Under the pieces are notes generated by a model. That model did not search any database. It had not been told where the DNA came from and saw only the letters and a program-made list of their open reading frames with translations. Below, one piece after another: positions 16,635 to 25,748 of a stretch of DNA of 64,000 nucleotides; the stretch's first letter is position 1; each line of letters begins with the position of its first letter. The DNA lies in assembly GCA_016935315.1 (NCBI GenBank), contig JAFGRD010000078.1:124001-188000 (forward strand), given 5' to 3'. The stretch comes from Pirellulales bacterium. Its GTDB lineage: Bacteria > Planctomycetota > Planctomycetia > Pirellulales > Thermoguttaceae. A program made the position numbers and the translations under genes.

Positions 16635-18449
16635 ATGCGAGCATCAAGGGGACGAGCGTTGACCAGCGAAAAGCCGACCGATCAGGCCCAACCGACGGAC
16701 CAGGCCCAACCGACCGATCAGGCCCAGCCGACCGAATCATCTCACGAGTCTCCGGTCCCAAGCCCGGCCGAACAGCCGCCGGCCGACATTGACCCGGCAG
16801 AGAATGGATCTGGCCCTTCCCAGGCAGAAGTGGCTTCGGAGCAGAAGCCGCGGTCGCGGATCCTCATCGGTTCCCAGCGGGATCCGGTAGCCTACCGTGC
16901 CAGACGCGTCCGCGATTGGGAACCGCTTCCCGAGGCAGACGAAGAGGCGTCGACCGATCGGCAGGCGTCGCAGCCGGCGGCGGGCCGGCCCGCCGCCCCC
17001 GCTTCGGCTCCGGCTTCGGTGCCGGCTTCTGCCGCGGACGCGACTCCGGCTTTGCCCGCACCGGCAGTTGCTGAACAGGCAGGGCCCGGCCCGAAGCCGC
17101 CGAAGCCCAAGCGACCACCCCGGCGGCAAGTCCGCGTGTCGCGTGCCCCGTCGGCCGAGGAAGCAGCCCCGCCCGCCGAGCAGCCGCCCGCGACCGAGCC
17201 GGCCGCCGACCAGCGGTTTCCCTTGCCGAATCTCCGCGACCGCCTGCCGGCCGAATTGGAGGACGAGTTTCAGGCGGCGCTGGGCGACGAGTCGCTGGAC
17301 GAGTTGATGGGCGGCGACGCGCTTGGCGACGAACAGGTCCTCGAAGAAGACTCGCGCCATCTCGGCCGCATCGTGGCCGTGCATCACGATGACGTCTTCG
17401 TGGAGTTAGGCAGCCGCGAGCAGGGTTGCGTTTCGATCCGCCAGTTCGACGAACCGCCCGAAGTGGATGCCACGCTCGAAGTGGTCGTCCGGCGGTTCAA
17501 CCCCGAGGACGGCCTTTACGAGCTGACCATTCCCAACCGGGCCGTCAGTGTCGAAGACTGGTCCGATATCGAAGAGGGGATGCTGGTGGAGGCCCACGTC
17601 ACGGGCCACAACTCCGGCGGCCTGGAGTGTGAAGTGAACCACCTGCGGGGCTTCATCCCCGTCAGCCAGATCGCGCTGTACCGGGTCGAAGATCTGGAGC
17701 AATTCGTCGAGCAGCGATTCCCCTGCCTGGTTACCGAGGCCAATCCCCAGCGGCGCAACCTGGTGCTCAGCCGGCGGGCCGTCCTGGAGCGGGAAAAGGC
17801 GGAAGCCCGCGAGAAGCTCCTGGCCTCGCTCGAGCCGGGCCAGATCCACGAAGGCGTCGTCCGCAAGCTGCTCGACTTCGGCGCGTTTGTCGACATCGGC
17901 GGCCTGGACGGGCTGCTGCACGTCAGCCAGTTGTCCTGGGGCCGGGTGAATCACCCTAGCGAAGTGCTCGAAGAAGGCCAAACGATCAAGGTGAAGATCG
18001 AGAAGATCGACCGCGCGACGGGCAAGATCGGCCTTGCCTATCGCGATATGCTCGAGAACCCCTGGGACGGCGCCGATCGGAGGTATCCGGCCAACAGCAT
18101 CTTCGAGGGCACGGTCACCAAGCTGATGGAATTCGGGGCCTTCGTCGAGCTGGAGCGGGGGCTGGAAGGGCTGGTCCATATCTCCGAGCTGTCGCACAAA
18201 CGCGTGTGGCGATCCAGCGACGTCGTCCACGAGGGCGACAAGGTCCAGGTGATGGTTCTGTCGGTCGCCCCGGACGCCCAACGCATCAGCCTCTCGATCC
18301 GCCAGGCGGTCGAGCCGCCCGAGCCGGTAAAAAAAGAGGACGAGCCGGAGCCGCTGCCGGAAAAACCCCGCAAGCACCGCCGGCCCGACCGGCCGCTGAA
18401 GGGCGGTCTGGGCCGATCTACCGGCGGCGGATTCGGGCTGAAGTGGTAA
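16635..18449 (+). CDS. S1-domain RNA-binding protein (ribosomal protein S1-like)
   Basis: About 604 residues. The first ~240 are low-complexity (Pro/Ala/Glu) and open with three PTDQAQ repeats encoded by an 18-bp tandem repeat. Four S1 OB-fold domains follow. The last two (EGVVRKLLDFGAFVDIGGLDG and EGTVTKLMEFGAFVELERGL) are canonical; the first two are diverged. The tail is basic and Gly-rich. The arrangement suits a ribosomal S1-type protein that helps mRNA bind ribosomes, though the long disordered N-terminus is unusual. A TTG at 16659, with AAGGGGA six bases upstream, is an equally good start. It follows repeat copy C. Confidence 0.85.
   Translation: MRASRGRALTSEKPTDQAQPTDQAQPTDQAQPTESSHESPVPSPAEQPPADIDPAENGSGPSQAEVASEQKPRSRILIGSQRDPVAYRARRVRDWEPLPEADEEASTDRQASQPAAGRPAAPASAPASVPASAADATPALPAPAVAEQAGPGPKPPKPKRPPRRQVRVSRAPSAEEAAPPAEQPPATEPAADQRFPLPNLRDRLPAELEDEFQAALGDESLDELMGGDALGDEQVLEEDSRHLGRIVAVHHDDVFVELGSREQGCVSIRQFDEPPEVDATLEVVVRRFNPEDGLYELTIPNRAVSVEDWSDIEEGMLVEAHVTGHNSGGLECEVNHLRGFIPVSQIALYRVEDLEQFVEQRFPCLVTEANPQRRNLVLSRRAVLEREKAEAREKLLASLEPGQIHEGVVRKLLDFGAFVDIGGLDGLLHVSQLSWGRVNHPSEVLEEGQTIKVKIEKIDRATGKIGLAYRDMLENPWDGADRRYPANSIFEGTVTKLMEFGAFVELERGLEGLVHISELSHKRVWRSSDVVHEGDKVQVMVLSVAPDAQRISLSIRQAVEPPEPVKKEDEPEPLPEKPRKHRRPDRPLKGGLGRSTGGGFGLKW
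16674..16727 (+). repeat. 18-bp coding tandem repeat (PTDQAQ x3)
   Basis: Three near-identical 18-base units, CCGACCGATCAGGCCCAA, sit at the start of the S1-domain gene and encode PTDQAQ three times. The period is a multiple of three, so copy-number change would keep the frame. Confidence 0.85.
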
Positions 18450-18569
18450 CGCGGCACCGGCGAGGCTGCCGGGAATCGGCCCAAGTTCAGCGGCCGCGCA
18501 CGCCGATGACAGAGATACGGCCATTGCCGGTTGGGGCCATCCTGCGCCCGAATGCCTCTTGGGGTCGCC

Positions 18570-18959
18570 ATGGAAGACGTTTTGTTCAGCGAGCAATTTC
18601 AGCAATGGGCGAACGAGGTCCTGGTGTGGATCGGATTCGGCACCTTGGTGGGACTGTTGGCCAAGGCGATCATGCCGGGCCGCGATCCGGGCGGCGCCAT
18701 CGCCACGTTGGCCATGGGCATCGGCGGCTCGGTGATTGGCTGCGGCATCTTCTCCTATTTCTACAACGGGCAGCGCGTCACGCCGATCAGCCCCGTGGGC
18801 CTGGTGGTGGCCACGGCCGGCGCCTTCGTGATCCTGTTCTTCTATCGCCTGCTGGGCGGATACTGGTTCGTTGAAGGCGACGCGACCGGCCGCCGCCGAC
18901 TGCGCCCGCCCCTGCGCCGGCGCCGATACCGGGTCCCGCATTACGTGGACGAAGAGTAG
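18570..18959 (+). CDS. GlsB/YeaQ/YmgE-like membrane protein
   Basis: 129 residues with three probable membrane segments (VLVWIGFGTLVGLLAKAI, GIGGSVIGCGIFSYF and LVVATAGAFVILFFY). The pattern GLLAKAIMPGRDPGG and the glycine-rich second helix are typical of the transglycosylase-associated (YeaQ/YmgE) family, small stress-linked inner-membrane proteins of unknown biochemical role. The C-terminus is Arg-rich and cytoplasmic by the positive-inside rule. The ATG at 18570 begins the conserved part. It converges on the GH2 gene with only 27 bp between. Confidence 0.82.
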   Translation: MEDVLFSEQFQQWANEVLVWIGFGTLVGLLAKAIMPGRDPGGAIATLAMGIGGSVIGCGIFSYFYNGQRVTPISPVGLVVATAGAFVILFFYRLLGGYWFVEGDATGRRRLRPPLRRRRYRVPHYVDEE

Positions 18960-18986
18960 CCCCTTGCCCGGCGGCCAACGCTCGAC

Positions 18987-21212
18987 TCACTCCTCCTCGT
19001 CCATGGAAAGCTCGACGACTCCGACGTCGATGTACTGCCCACCCTGGGTCTGCTGGCAGTGGACGGCCATGACGTTCTTCCCGGGCCGCAGTGTCCTCAG
19101 TGCCTCGGGACGGATCGAGAGCTCCTCGTAGTCGATCGTGAACTCGGCGGCCCGGGCGGCCAGCACGCCGTTGAGGTAAATCTCCACGTCCTCGTCATGG
19201 TGGACCAGCAGCAAGAGGTCTTCCGTCTTGACCTGCGGCAACTCGAACTGCCGACGGAGCCAGATCTCCTGGGAGTCCCAGGCGGTGCGGACGGCGGCGC
19301 CGGGGGTCCGCTCGGTGCCGAAGCCGCCGGGTCCCTCCTTCCACGCGGAATCGTCGAAATCGCTGCGGTACCAGTCGTCGGCCGGTTTCTCCAGCGTGTA
19401 TCGCCAGGAGACGGCCTCGAGCTTCGAGGTGGGAACCACGATCTTTTGCTTCGGCACCTGCCCTCGGTTGGCGGCCGCCACCTTCTTGACGTTCGGCTTG
19501 ATGACCTCCCGATCGTAGGTCAACAGGCCGTTGCACTCGGTCTCCACGTCGGTGATCTGCGTGTAGACGGCGGCCGACATGCCTTGCGACTGGAACTGCC
19601 AGACGCCGCGCAACAGGTTCTGGTAGCGCCGCGTCAACTCCTCGGAATCGGCCGTTCCCCGGTATCCCCAGGTCTTCTCGGTCCAGGTATGGCCGTCCAC
19701 CCCCAGCCCCAGCCCGCCGAACTCGCCGAGCACTCCCGCCCGGTTTGCCTCGGGCTTCGGCGCCGCGGGTCCGGGATACTTGTGGATGTCAAGGACGTCG
19801 CCCACCGTCTTGTCGGTCCAGCCGCTGGCGTTGTTGACCAGCCGCGAAGGATCCATCTTTTTGACTTCCGCCACGTAGCGTTCGGTGTCGTGCTGGCCCC
19901 AGCCTTCGTTGAAGACCACCCACATGATAATGGATGGGTGGTTGCACAGGCCGCCGACCATCTGCCGCAACTCGGTCTCGAATTGCAGTTTCGACTCGGG
20001 CGTGTTGTTGTTGCCGCTGGGCATGTCCTGCCAAACGAGCAGCCCCAGCTTGTCGCACCAGTAGTACCAACGCTGGGGCTCGATCTTCACGTGCTTGCGG
20101 GTCATGTTGAAGCCGAGCCGGCGGGTCACCTCGATGTCGTAGCGCAGCGCCTCGTCGGTCGGGGCCGTGTAGAGCCCGTCCGGCCAGAAACCCTGATCCA
20201 GCGGACCCATCTGGAAAAGGAACTCGCCGTTGAGACGCATCCGCATCCGGCCGTCGGCGTCCTTGGCCAGCTCGATCTTCCGCATGCCGAAGTAGCTTTC
20301 CACCTCGTCGACCGTCATCTCGCCCTGCTTGAGCGTCACGCTCAGGTCGTAGAGCTTCGGATCGGCCGGCGACCAGAGCTTCAGCTTGTCCTGGGGGATG
20401 TTGAGCTTGATCTCGGCCCCCACGCCCCCGAACGCCCGGCCCACTTCGCCGTCGCCGTCGCGGGCCACGGCCAACACCGTGTTCTCCACGCCCGTCCCGA
20501 TTCCCTCGACCGTCAGGCGCAGGCAAGAGCCGTCCACGTCGGGCACCAACATCACCCGGCCGATCCGCGTGGCCGGAACCGGCTCCAGCCAGACGGTCTG
20601 CCAGATGCCGGTGGTCGGCGTGTACCAGATTCCCCGGGGGTTTTTTACCTGCTTGCCGCGCGGCTGATCGCCGTCGCTGCTGGGATCGAACACCTTGACG
20701 ATCAACTCCTGGTCGCCGGACGGGTTCAGGGCGTCGGTGATATCCAAGCAGAAGGGGTCGTAGCCGCCGCGATGGATGCCCACCTGCTTGCCGTTGACGT
20801 AAACGACGGCCTCCCAATCGACGGCCTGGAAGTGCAGCATCACGCGCTGGCCGTTCCAGCCCCCGGGCACCTCGAACGTGCGCCGGTACCATACGCGGTC
20901 AGCCGCGCGCATCACGCCCGACAGGGCCGACTCGACCGGATAAGGCACCAGGATCTGCCGCGGCAGCTCTTTGCCGGCCGGCACCGCATCGTCCGCTTCG
21001 GCGGCGTCGAGTTGCCACAGGCCGTTGAGGTTCAACCAGCGGCTGCGGACCATCTGCGGTCTGGGATACTCGGGATGGGCGTTGTCGGGCGAGACATCTT
21101 TCGCCCAGCGCGTCATCAGCGGGCCGGCGGCCGGTTTCCAATCCTCGGCCCCGGCCGGCCAGGCCACCGCCAGGAGAATCACAATGATAGCCAGAATCGA
21201 CAGACGGTTCAT
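18987..21212 (-). CDS. Exported glycoside hydrolase family 2 enzyme
   Basis: 741 residues with a signal peptide (MNRLSILAIIVILLAVAWPAGA). The layout is a GH2 sugar-binding domain (LNGLWQLD, VWYRRTFEVP, VYVNGKQVGIHRGGYDPF), an immunoglobulin-like domain and a TIM barrel. The acid/base Glu is in WVVFNEGWGQHD and the probable nucleophile Glu is in VLGEFGG. The last ~130 residues form an extra beta-sandwich, with YRSDFDDSAWKEGPGG and VEIYLNGVLA, likely carbohydrate-binding. AAGGAG upstream of 21212 fixes the start. Substrate (beta-galactoside, glucuronide or mannoside) cannot be told from sequence alone. Confidence 0.92.
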   Translation of the reverse strand: MNRLSILAIIVILLAVAWPAGAEDWKPAAGPLMTRWAKDVSPDNAHPEYPRPQMVRSRWLNLNGLWQLDAAEADDAVPAGKELPRQILVPYPVESALSGVMRAADRVWYRRTFEVPGGWNGQRVMLHFQAVDWEAVVYVNGKQVGIHRGGYDPFCLDITDALNPSGDQELIVKVFDPSSDGDQPRGKQVKNPRGIWYTPTTGIWQTVWLEPVPATRIGRVMLVPDVDGSCLRLTVEGIGTGVENTVLAVARDGDGEVGRAFGGVGAEIKLNIPQDKLKLWSPADPKLYDLSVTLKQGEMTVDEVESYFGMRKIELAKDADGRMRMRLNGEFLFQMGPLDQGFWPDGLYTAPTDEALRYDIEVTRRLGFNMTRKHVKIEPQRWYYWCDKLGLLVWQDMPSGNNNTPESKLQFETELRQMVGGLCNHPSIIMWVVFNEGWGQHDTERYVAEVKKMDPSRLVNNASGWTDKTVGDVLDIHKYPGPAAPKPEANRAGVLGEFGGLGLGVDGHTWTEKTWGYRGTADSEELTRRYQNLLRGVWQFQSQGMSAAVYTQITDVETECNGLLTYDREVIKPNVKKVAAANRGQVPKQKIVVPTSKLEAVSWRYTLEKPADDWYRSDFDDSAWKEGPGGFGTERTPGAAVRTAWDSQEIWLRRQFELPQVKTEDLLLLVHHDEDVEIYLNGVLAARAAEFTIDYEELSIRPEALRTLRPGKNVMAVHCQQTQGGQYIDVGVVELSMDEEE

Positions 21213-21311
21213 GCTGCGCTCCTTCGAGACATCGTAGGACAAGAAGAAACGGACCACCCCCCACTTGAGCGGCCGCGAATGTTTCCCATGGTAGCGAGTA
21301 GACCGCGGATG

Positions 21312-22850
21312 TCAAGTGTCGCGCCGCCCGATCATCATCAGCGACATGCCGGGCACGGGCAGCAGGCGGTCCAGCAGCATGGTGACCGGCAGCAGCCGGT
21401 CGAACCAGATCATCTGCCGAGGGCTGAGGTGTCGCCGGCGGAAGACCTTGGCGGAGATCCACCAGGCCAACGCCCCCAGGCGGCAGAATCGCTTCGCGAA
21501 GACGATCTCCAGCCCGGCCGCTTCCATCTTTTCGCGCAACTCGTCCACCTCATAGCGGCGGTAATGCCCCAGTTGGCGATCCATGCCCGTGTAGAGCCAG
21601 CCGCCCGCCGGCACCACGATGATGCAGTGGCCGCCGGGCGCCAGGGTGTCGTGGAAGTTGCGCAACACCTGCCGGTCGTCGGCAAGGTGCTCCAGGACGT
21701 TGGAGCAGAACACGGCGTCGATCCGTTCGTCTTTCCAAAGCGCGAAATCCTCCGTCCTGGTCAGGTCGGCCTGGACGATGCGGACGTTCTTACGGTCGCC
21801 GAAGCGATCGCGGAGCTGGGCCACGTACACCGGGTCGCGGTCGGCCAGGATCAGGCGCGTCTTTTCCAGCAACAGGCAGCTCAGGTTCCCGATGCCCGCG
21901 CCGGCCTCGAGGACCCGATCGCCGAGGAACCGGGCGCACTGTCGCAAGGTCCAGCGGTTGTATCGCCGGGCCCGCGACACCGACTTGAGAATATGGAAGC
22001 CCGAGTGCTCCGTGAACCGCGTGTCGAACAGCCGGCAGCGGACGATCTCCAGCAGGGCTTTCACCCCGTCGCGGGCGCCGATCTTCTTGCCTTCGGCGTA
22101 CGTGCGCCCGCAGTAGCTGATGGGCACTTCGTAGATTCGGGCGCCCCACTGCGCCAGCCGGCAGGTCAGCTCGGGCTCGATGGTGAAGGTGTTGCTGCGG
22201 AGCCGGAGTTGCTTGAGCACGTCGGCCCGCACCATCTTGTAGCAGGTCTCCAGGTCGGTGAGGTTCGTGTCGTTGAGCATGTTGGCGAACAGCGTGATCA
22301 GGCCGTTGGCCAGGCTGTGCCAGAAGAAGAGCACGCGCCGGGAGTATCCGGCGAAGCGCGAGCCGTAGACGGCCTCCGCCTTGCCTTGGAGAATCGGTTC
22401 GAGCAACTGCCGGTAGTCGCGAGGGTCGTATTCCAGGTCGGCGTCCTGCACGACGGCCACGTCGCCGCTCATCCGCTCGATCGCCGTGCGGATCGCCGCG
22501 CCCTTGCCGCGGTTGCGCTCATGGCGGAAGAGCCGAATCCGCGGCTCCCTGGCGGCCAACTCTTGCACTTCCTCCCACGAGCCGTCGGTGGAGCCGTCGT
22601 CGACGATCACCAACTCCAGCTCCAGGCCGACCGGCGCGGCCAGCACGCGCCGAATGATCTCCGCGACCGTCCACCGCTCGTTGTACAGCGGCATCAGCAC
22701 CGAGAGCTTCGAAATGGCGCGGATCCGATCGCTCACCGGCGCGTTGCCCGGATGCTCCTCGACCGCTGGGGCGGCCCGCTTTGCCGCCGGCGGCACGAAA
22801 ACCGGCACCGTCGGGCTGCCCGTCAAATCGTGTCCCGTCAGGTAGTCCAT
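21312..22850 (-). CDS. Glycosyltransferase family 2 / methyltransferase fusion
   Basis: 512 residues. Residues ~45-270 are a GT2 domain of the dolichol-phosphate-mannose-synthase type: SVLMPLYNERWTVAEII, VIVDDGSTDGS, NRGKGAAIRTAI, and the DAD acceptor motif in VVQDADLEYDP. Residues ~300-490 are a class I SAM methyltransferase: VLEAGAGIGNLSCLLL as motif I, AVFCSNVLEHLADD, and APGGHCIIVVPAG. One protein therefore could both transfer a sugar to a lipid carrier and methylate a product. The upstream gene encodes a GT-C-like membrane protein that could use such a lipid-linked sugar. The ATG at 22850 precedes the first conserved residues. Confidence 0.9.
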   Translation of the reverse strand: MDYLTGHDLTGSPTVPVFVPPAAKRAAPAVEEHPGNAPVSDRIRAISKLSVLMPLYNERWTVAEIIRRVLAAPVGLELELVIVDDGSTDGSWEEVQELAAREPRIRLFRHERNRGKGAAIRTAIERMSGDVAVVQDADLEYDPRDYRQLLEPILQGKAEAVYGSRFAGYSRRVLFFWHSLANGLITLFANMLNDTNLTDLETCYKMVRADVLKQLRLRSNTFTIEPELTCRLAQWGARIYEVPISYCGRTYAEGKKIGARDGVKALLEIVRCRLFDTRFTEHSGFHILKSVSRARRYNRWTLRQCARFLGDRVLEAGAGIGNLSCLLLEKTRLILADRDPVYVAQLRDRFGDRKNVRIVQADLTRTEDFALWKDERIDAVFCSNVLEHLADDRQVLRNFHDTLAPGGHCIIVVPAGGWLYTGMDRQLGHYRRYEVDELREKMEAAGLEIVFAKRFCRLGALAWWISAKVFRRRHLSPRQMIWFDRLLPVTMLLDRLLPVPGMSLMMIGRRDT

Positions 22851-23018
22851 CGGCCGCCGGCTCCCCTTTCCCGTTTTCGGCCCCGCACGGAAAAAACCGT
22901 TACGACGCAAGCATAGCGGACGATGCAGCGCGGCGTTGCCGAATCGGGCAGCCCGCACGGCAAGGGGGGCTCGGCGGGGGCCGGGTCTGCCCGTACAACC
23001 CGGCTTACCCGCAAGAAC

Positions 23019-24620
23019 TTACGGGAAGCCGGCCGGAATCGGCTTGCCCCGGCGATCGACCCGGGGCCATCCGGCGGCGAAGTCCGAGCGGGCGAACAGG
23101 CTGAAACCGTCGTCGCGATACACCAGCCGCCAGTCGAACGGCGCATCCGGGTCTGCCTGGCCACAGGCGGCCTCGAAGGCCGCGTCCAGCGGGCAGCCGC
23201 GGGCAACCAGCACGGCGTCGGTCGGATCGCGGCGGAGGATCGCCTTCCAGTCGGGCGCCGCGCCGTAGAATCGCACGCTGCAGTCGGCCGCTTCGGGCGG
23301 ATAGGCGGCCTCGTAGCGGCTGTCGAGGCTGACCTTCACCTTCGGAAACAGCTTCCACGAAACGAACGAGCCCGCATCGAACGGAACCATCAGGTTGCCC
23401 GAGAAACCCCGCTCGGCCAGATACGCCACCACCCCGGCCGGATAGACCGGCACGCCCGGCTGCTCTTCGCCTTGCGCGGTGGGCATGCGCGGTTGCCAGA
23501 ATCGGTTGGCCCCCGCCCCGATCACCCCCAGCACGGCAACCACCAGCCAAAAGGCGGTCAGCGGCTTCTTTCGGCGGATCGCCGTTTGGCGAACGGCTCG
23601 CTCCAGGCCGGTTTCCTCCAGGTAGGCCGGCACGTAACAGATCCAAACCACCGCGTACAGCGAGAGATGCCGGAAATGGCGCGCGGCCAGGTACGCGGCG
23701 GCCAGAACCAGCAGCAACCCTGGCAGCTTCCGCACGCCCCGGCAAGCGACGGCATAGACGACGACCGCCAGCGTGATCGCGTACACGATTGGGAAGAGGA
23801 TCTCCGAGCCGCTGAACATCTGCCACAGCGGCCGCCATTCGGCGACCAGCGGGCGCTCCAGCCCAATCGCGTGCAGCAGATAAGGGACGTACTTGTACCC
23901 GTAGGGATTCACACCCAACAGCGCGACCATCGCCGCGCCGGTGGCCGCCAGATGGCCGACGCGTCGAGGCAACTGGCGCCAGGTGGCCCCTTGCCCCAGC
24001 GCGCGGAGCGTCTGCTCGACGACGTGGAGCCCGAACAGACCGAAGCCGACCACGAATCCGGCGTGCAGGTTCAGCCACAGCACGAACAGCGGCAGCCAGA
24101 GGGCGATCCACCACCGACGGCCGCGCCGGTCCTCGTCCAGCAGCCACAGCAACACGGCCAGCAGCAACAGGGTGAACACCTGGGCCCGAATCGTGGTGAA
24201 GCCGATCCGGCCGATGACCATCGCCGGCACGGCAAGCCAGGCGATCAGCCAGGGGTCGGCCCCGCGCCGCCGGGCGCAGCCGACGCAGGTGCCGGCCGTG
24301 GCCGCCGCCAGCAGGTATTTCAGGATCATCAGGCCGGCGGCGCCGGTGCCGGCGGCGACCGTCACCAGATACAGCACGGCCCCGGTGCCCCATTCGTGAT
24401 GGACCACCGGACTGACGGTGGGTGTATAGGCGAATACGTCGTCACGCGGGACCCACCCTTGCGTCAGGGCCTCGCGGAACAGGGCCATCTGGTGAAACAT
24501 ATCCAGATCGACCACCCGCAACTGGCTCAGCAGCGCCAGAAAGGTCCCGGCCACGCCCGCCCACGTCGCCCACAGCGCCCAGCGATCCGGCAGGTCCGTC
24601 GTCTGTTTCGCTCGTTCCAC
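23019..24620 (-). CDS. Polytopic membrane protein, GT-C glycosyltransferase-like
   Basis: 533 residues with about ten hydrophobic helices. An extracytoplasmic loop after helix 1 reads LDMFHQMALFREAL, WVPRDDVFAYT and HHEWGTG. This resembles the acidic loop of GT-C transferases that use lipid-linked sugars. The C-terminal ~150 residues are soluble. The start is GTG at 24620 with GAGGGCGA upstream, 22 bases after the preceding hypothetical, so those two genes are probably one transcript. The GT2-methyltransferase fusion follows downstream. A GT-C role is inferred; another membrane function is possible. Confidence 0.72.
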   Translation of the reverse strand: MERAKQTTDLPDRWALWATWAGVAGTFLALLSQLRVVDLDMFHQMALFREALTQGWVPRDDVFAYTPTVSPVVHHEWGTGAVLYLVTVAAGTGAAGLMILKYLLAAATAGTCVGCARRRGADPWLIAWLAVPAMVIGRIGFTTIRAQVFTLLLLAVLLWLLDEDRRGRRWWIALWLPLFVLWLNLHAGFVVGFGLFGLHVVEQTLRALGQGATWRQLPRRVGHLAATGAAMVALLGVNPYGYKYVPYLLHAIGLERPLVAEWRPLWQMFSGSEILFPIVYAITLAVVVYAVACRGVRKLPGLLLVLAAAYLAARHFRHLSLYAVVWICYVPAYLEETGLERAVRQTAIRRKKPLTAFWLVVAVLGVIGAGANRFWQPRMPTAQGEEQPGVPVYPAGVVAYLAERGFSGNLMVPFDAGSFVSWKLFPKVKVSLDSRYEAAYPPEAADCSVRFYGAAPDWKAILRRDPTDAVLVARGCPLDAAFEAACGQADPDAPFDWRLVYRDDGFSLFARSDFAAGWPRVDRRGKPIPAGFP

Positions 24621-24642
24621 CGGGTCGCCCTCTCGCGGCCGC

Positions 24643-25488
24643 TCAATCCCCGCTCGGGGCCAACGCGAGTTGTCTCAAGCCGTTGAGCACGGCGAGCACG
24701 TCGTCCAACGAGGTTTCCCTCCAGCCGGAGGCTTTGTGGTTGACGATCGCCAGTTTGAACAACTCGAAGGCTTCGTTCAAGTCCGGCGGCAAGGTCCCGA
24801 TGTCCTCGAACGGTCGGATCGGCTCCGCGCCCGGCTCGTCGGCCCAGTCTGCATCCTCGTCGGCGGCGTGACGCGCCGGCGGCGGCTCACGGTCGCCGCC
24901 GGCCTCCGCATTGCGTACCACGCCCGACGAGTCGGAGATCGAATCGGCCGTCGGCCCCTGCAGGTCCGGGTCGACGTCTTCGTCCAACTCGGCCGTGAAG
25001 ATGTCTTCCTGGTGGGGTTTTTTCGCGGGCGGGGCGCCCATGGCCTCCCAACGCTGGTTCCGCATTTGGGCGACCGACCAGCCGTTTTCGACGGCTCCTT
25101 GCAGATACATCTCGGCATCGTCCCAATCGAGTGCAGCCTGGAAGTGGCTCCAATACAGCCCGGCGTATTGCTCATAGTCCGAGCCGAACCGATGAAAGAC
25201 CCTTCGCAGCCGGCCGACGTGTTGCGGCGTCACGTGGCCGACGCGACGGCTCCAGGCCTCGTCGCTGTAACTGGTCGGCGAGGCCCCGGCCTCGCTCAGG
25301 GCGTCGCGCCACTGCAGGATGATGCGGCCCTTCTCCCAGTTGGTCGTGCTGATCAGCCGGTTCCACCGGCCCAAGTACTCGCTCGATGTCTCTTCGACCA
25401 GCGGGGATTCGTCGCGAAGCATCGTCTCTTCGTCGAAGGTCTCATCGACCGTCTCGTTGAAGGGCGCTTCCAGAGGTGGTTCATTCAT
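24643..25488 (-). CDS. Conserved-looking hypothetical protein
   Basis: 281 residues, acidic, no signal peptide or membrane helix. The region 35-150 looks folded (YLGRWNRLISTTNWEKGRII, SWSVAQMRNQRWEAMG-like helices), with tryptophans spaced through it. Residues ~155-230 are disordered and acidic, and the C-terminal 50 residues appear helical (DLNEAFELFKLAIVNHKASG). I recognise no family. The start is supported by AAGGA upstream. It lies 22 bases before the GT-C-like gene. The arrangement of helical head, acidic linker and helical tail suggests a cytoplasmic adaptor, but that is a guess. Confidence 0.7.
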   Translation of the reverse strand: MNEPPLEAPFNETVDETFDEETMLRDESPLVEETSSEYLGRWNRLISTTNWEKGRIILQWRDALSEAGASPTSYSDEAWSRRVGHVTPQHVGRLRRVFHRFGSDYEQYAGLYWSHFQAALDWDDAEMYLQGAVENGWSVAQMRNQRWEAMGAPPAKKPHQEDIFTAELDEDVDPDLQGPTADSISDSSGVVRNAEAGGDREPPPARHAADEDADWADEPGAEPIRPFEDIGTLPPDLNEAFELFKLAIVNHKASGWRETSLDDVLAVLNGLRQLALAPSGD

Positions 25489-25748
25489 CGGTAAGGTCCT
25501 TCCGTCAGGCGTTCAGTCCATGCAAAAACGGTGGCCGGCCCCAGTGCCCCGCAAACGAGGCGCCGCGCAAACCCCGATTCTACCACGGTCCCGGAAACCG
25601 CATCCAGCGGGCCGGGCCGCGGCCGGGTGCCCGGCGACCTTGAGAGCCCGCAAACGCCGGGCGATCGTGGACCGGCAGTGCCGCGGACCCGGGCGGCAGA
25701 CGAGACGCGATTGGGGAAAACCTGTCGACAGACGCCGGGCGAACCGCT
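25489..25748. other. Gap between two hypothetical genes
   Basis: 260 bp, GC-rich. It ends with the AAGGA site of the downstream gene and presumably holds its promoter. I see no gene, RNA or strong inverted repeat. Confidence 0.4.

Noticed and set aside
19059-22916. 1285-codon open frame on the plus strand
   Set aside because: It is a mirror of the GH2 and GT2-methyltransferase genes. It is His/Asp/Leu-rich with no recognisable domain.
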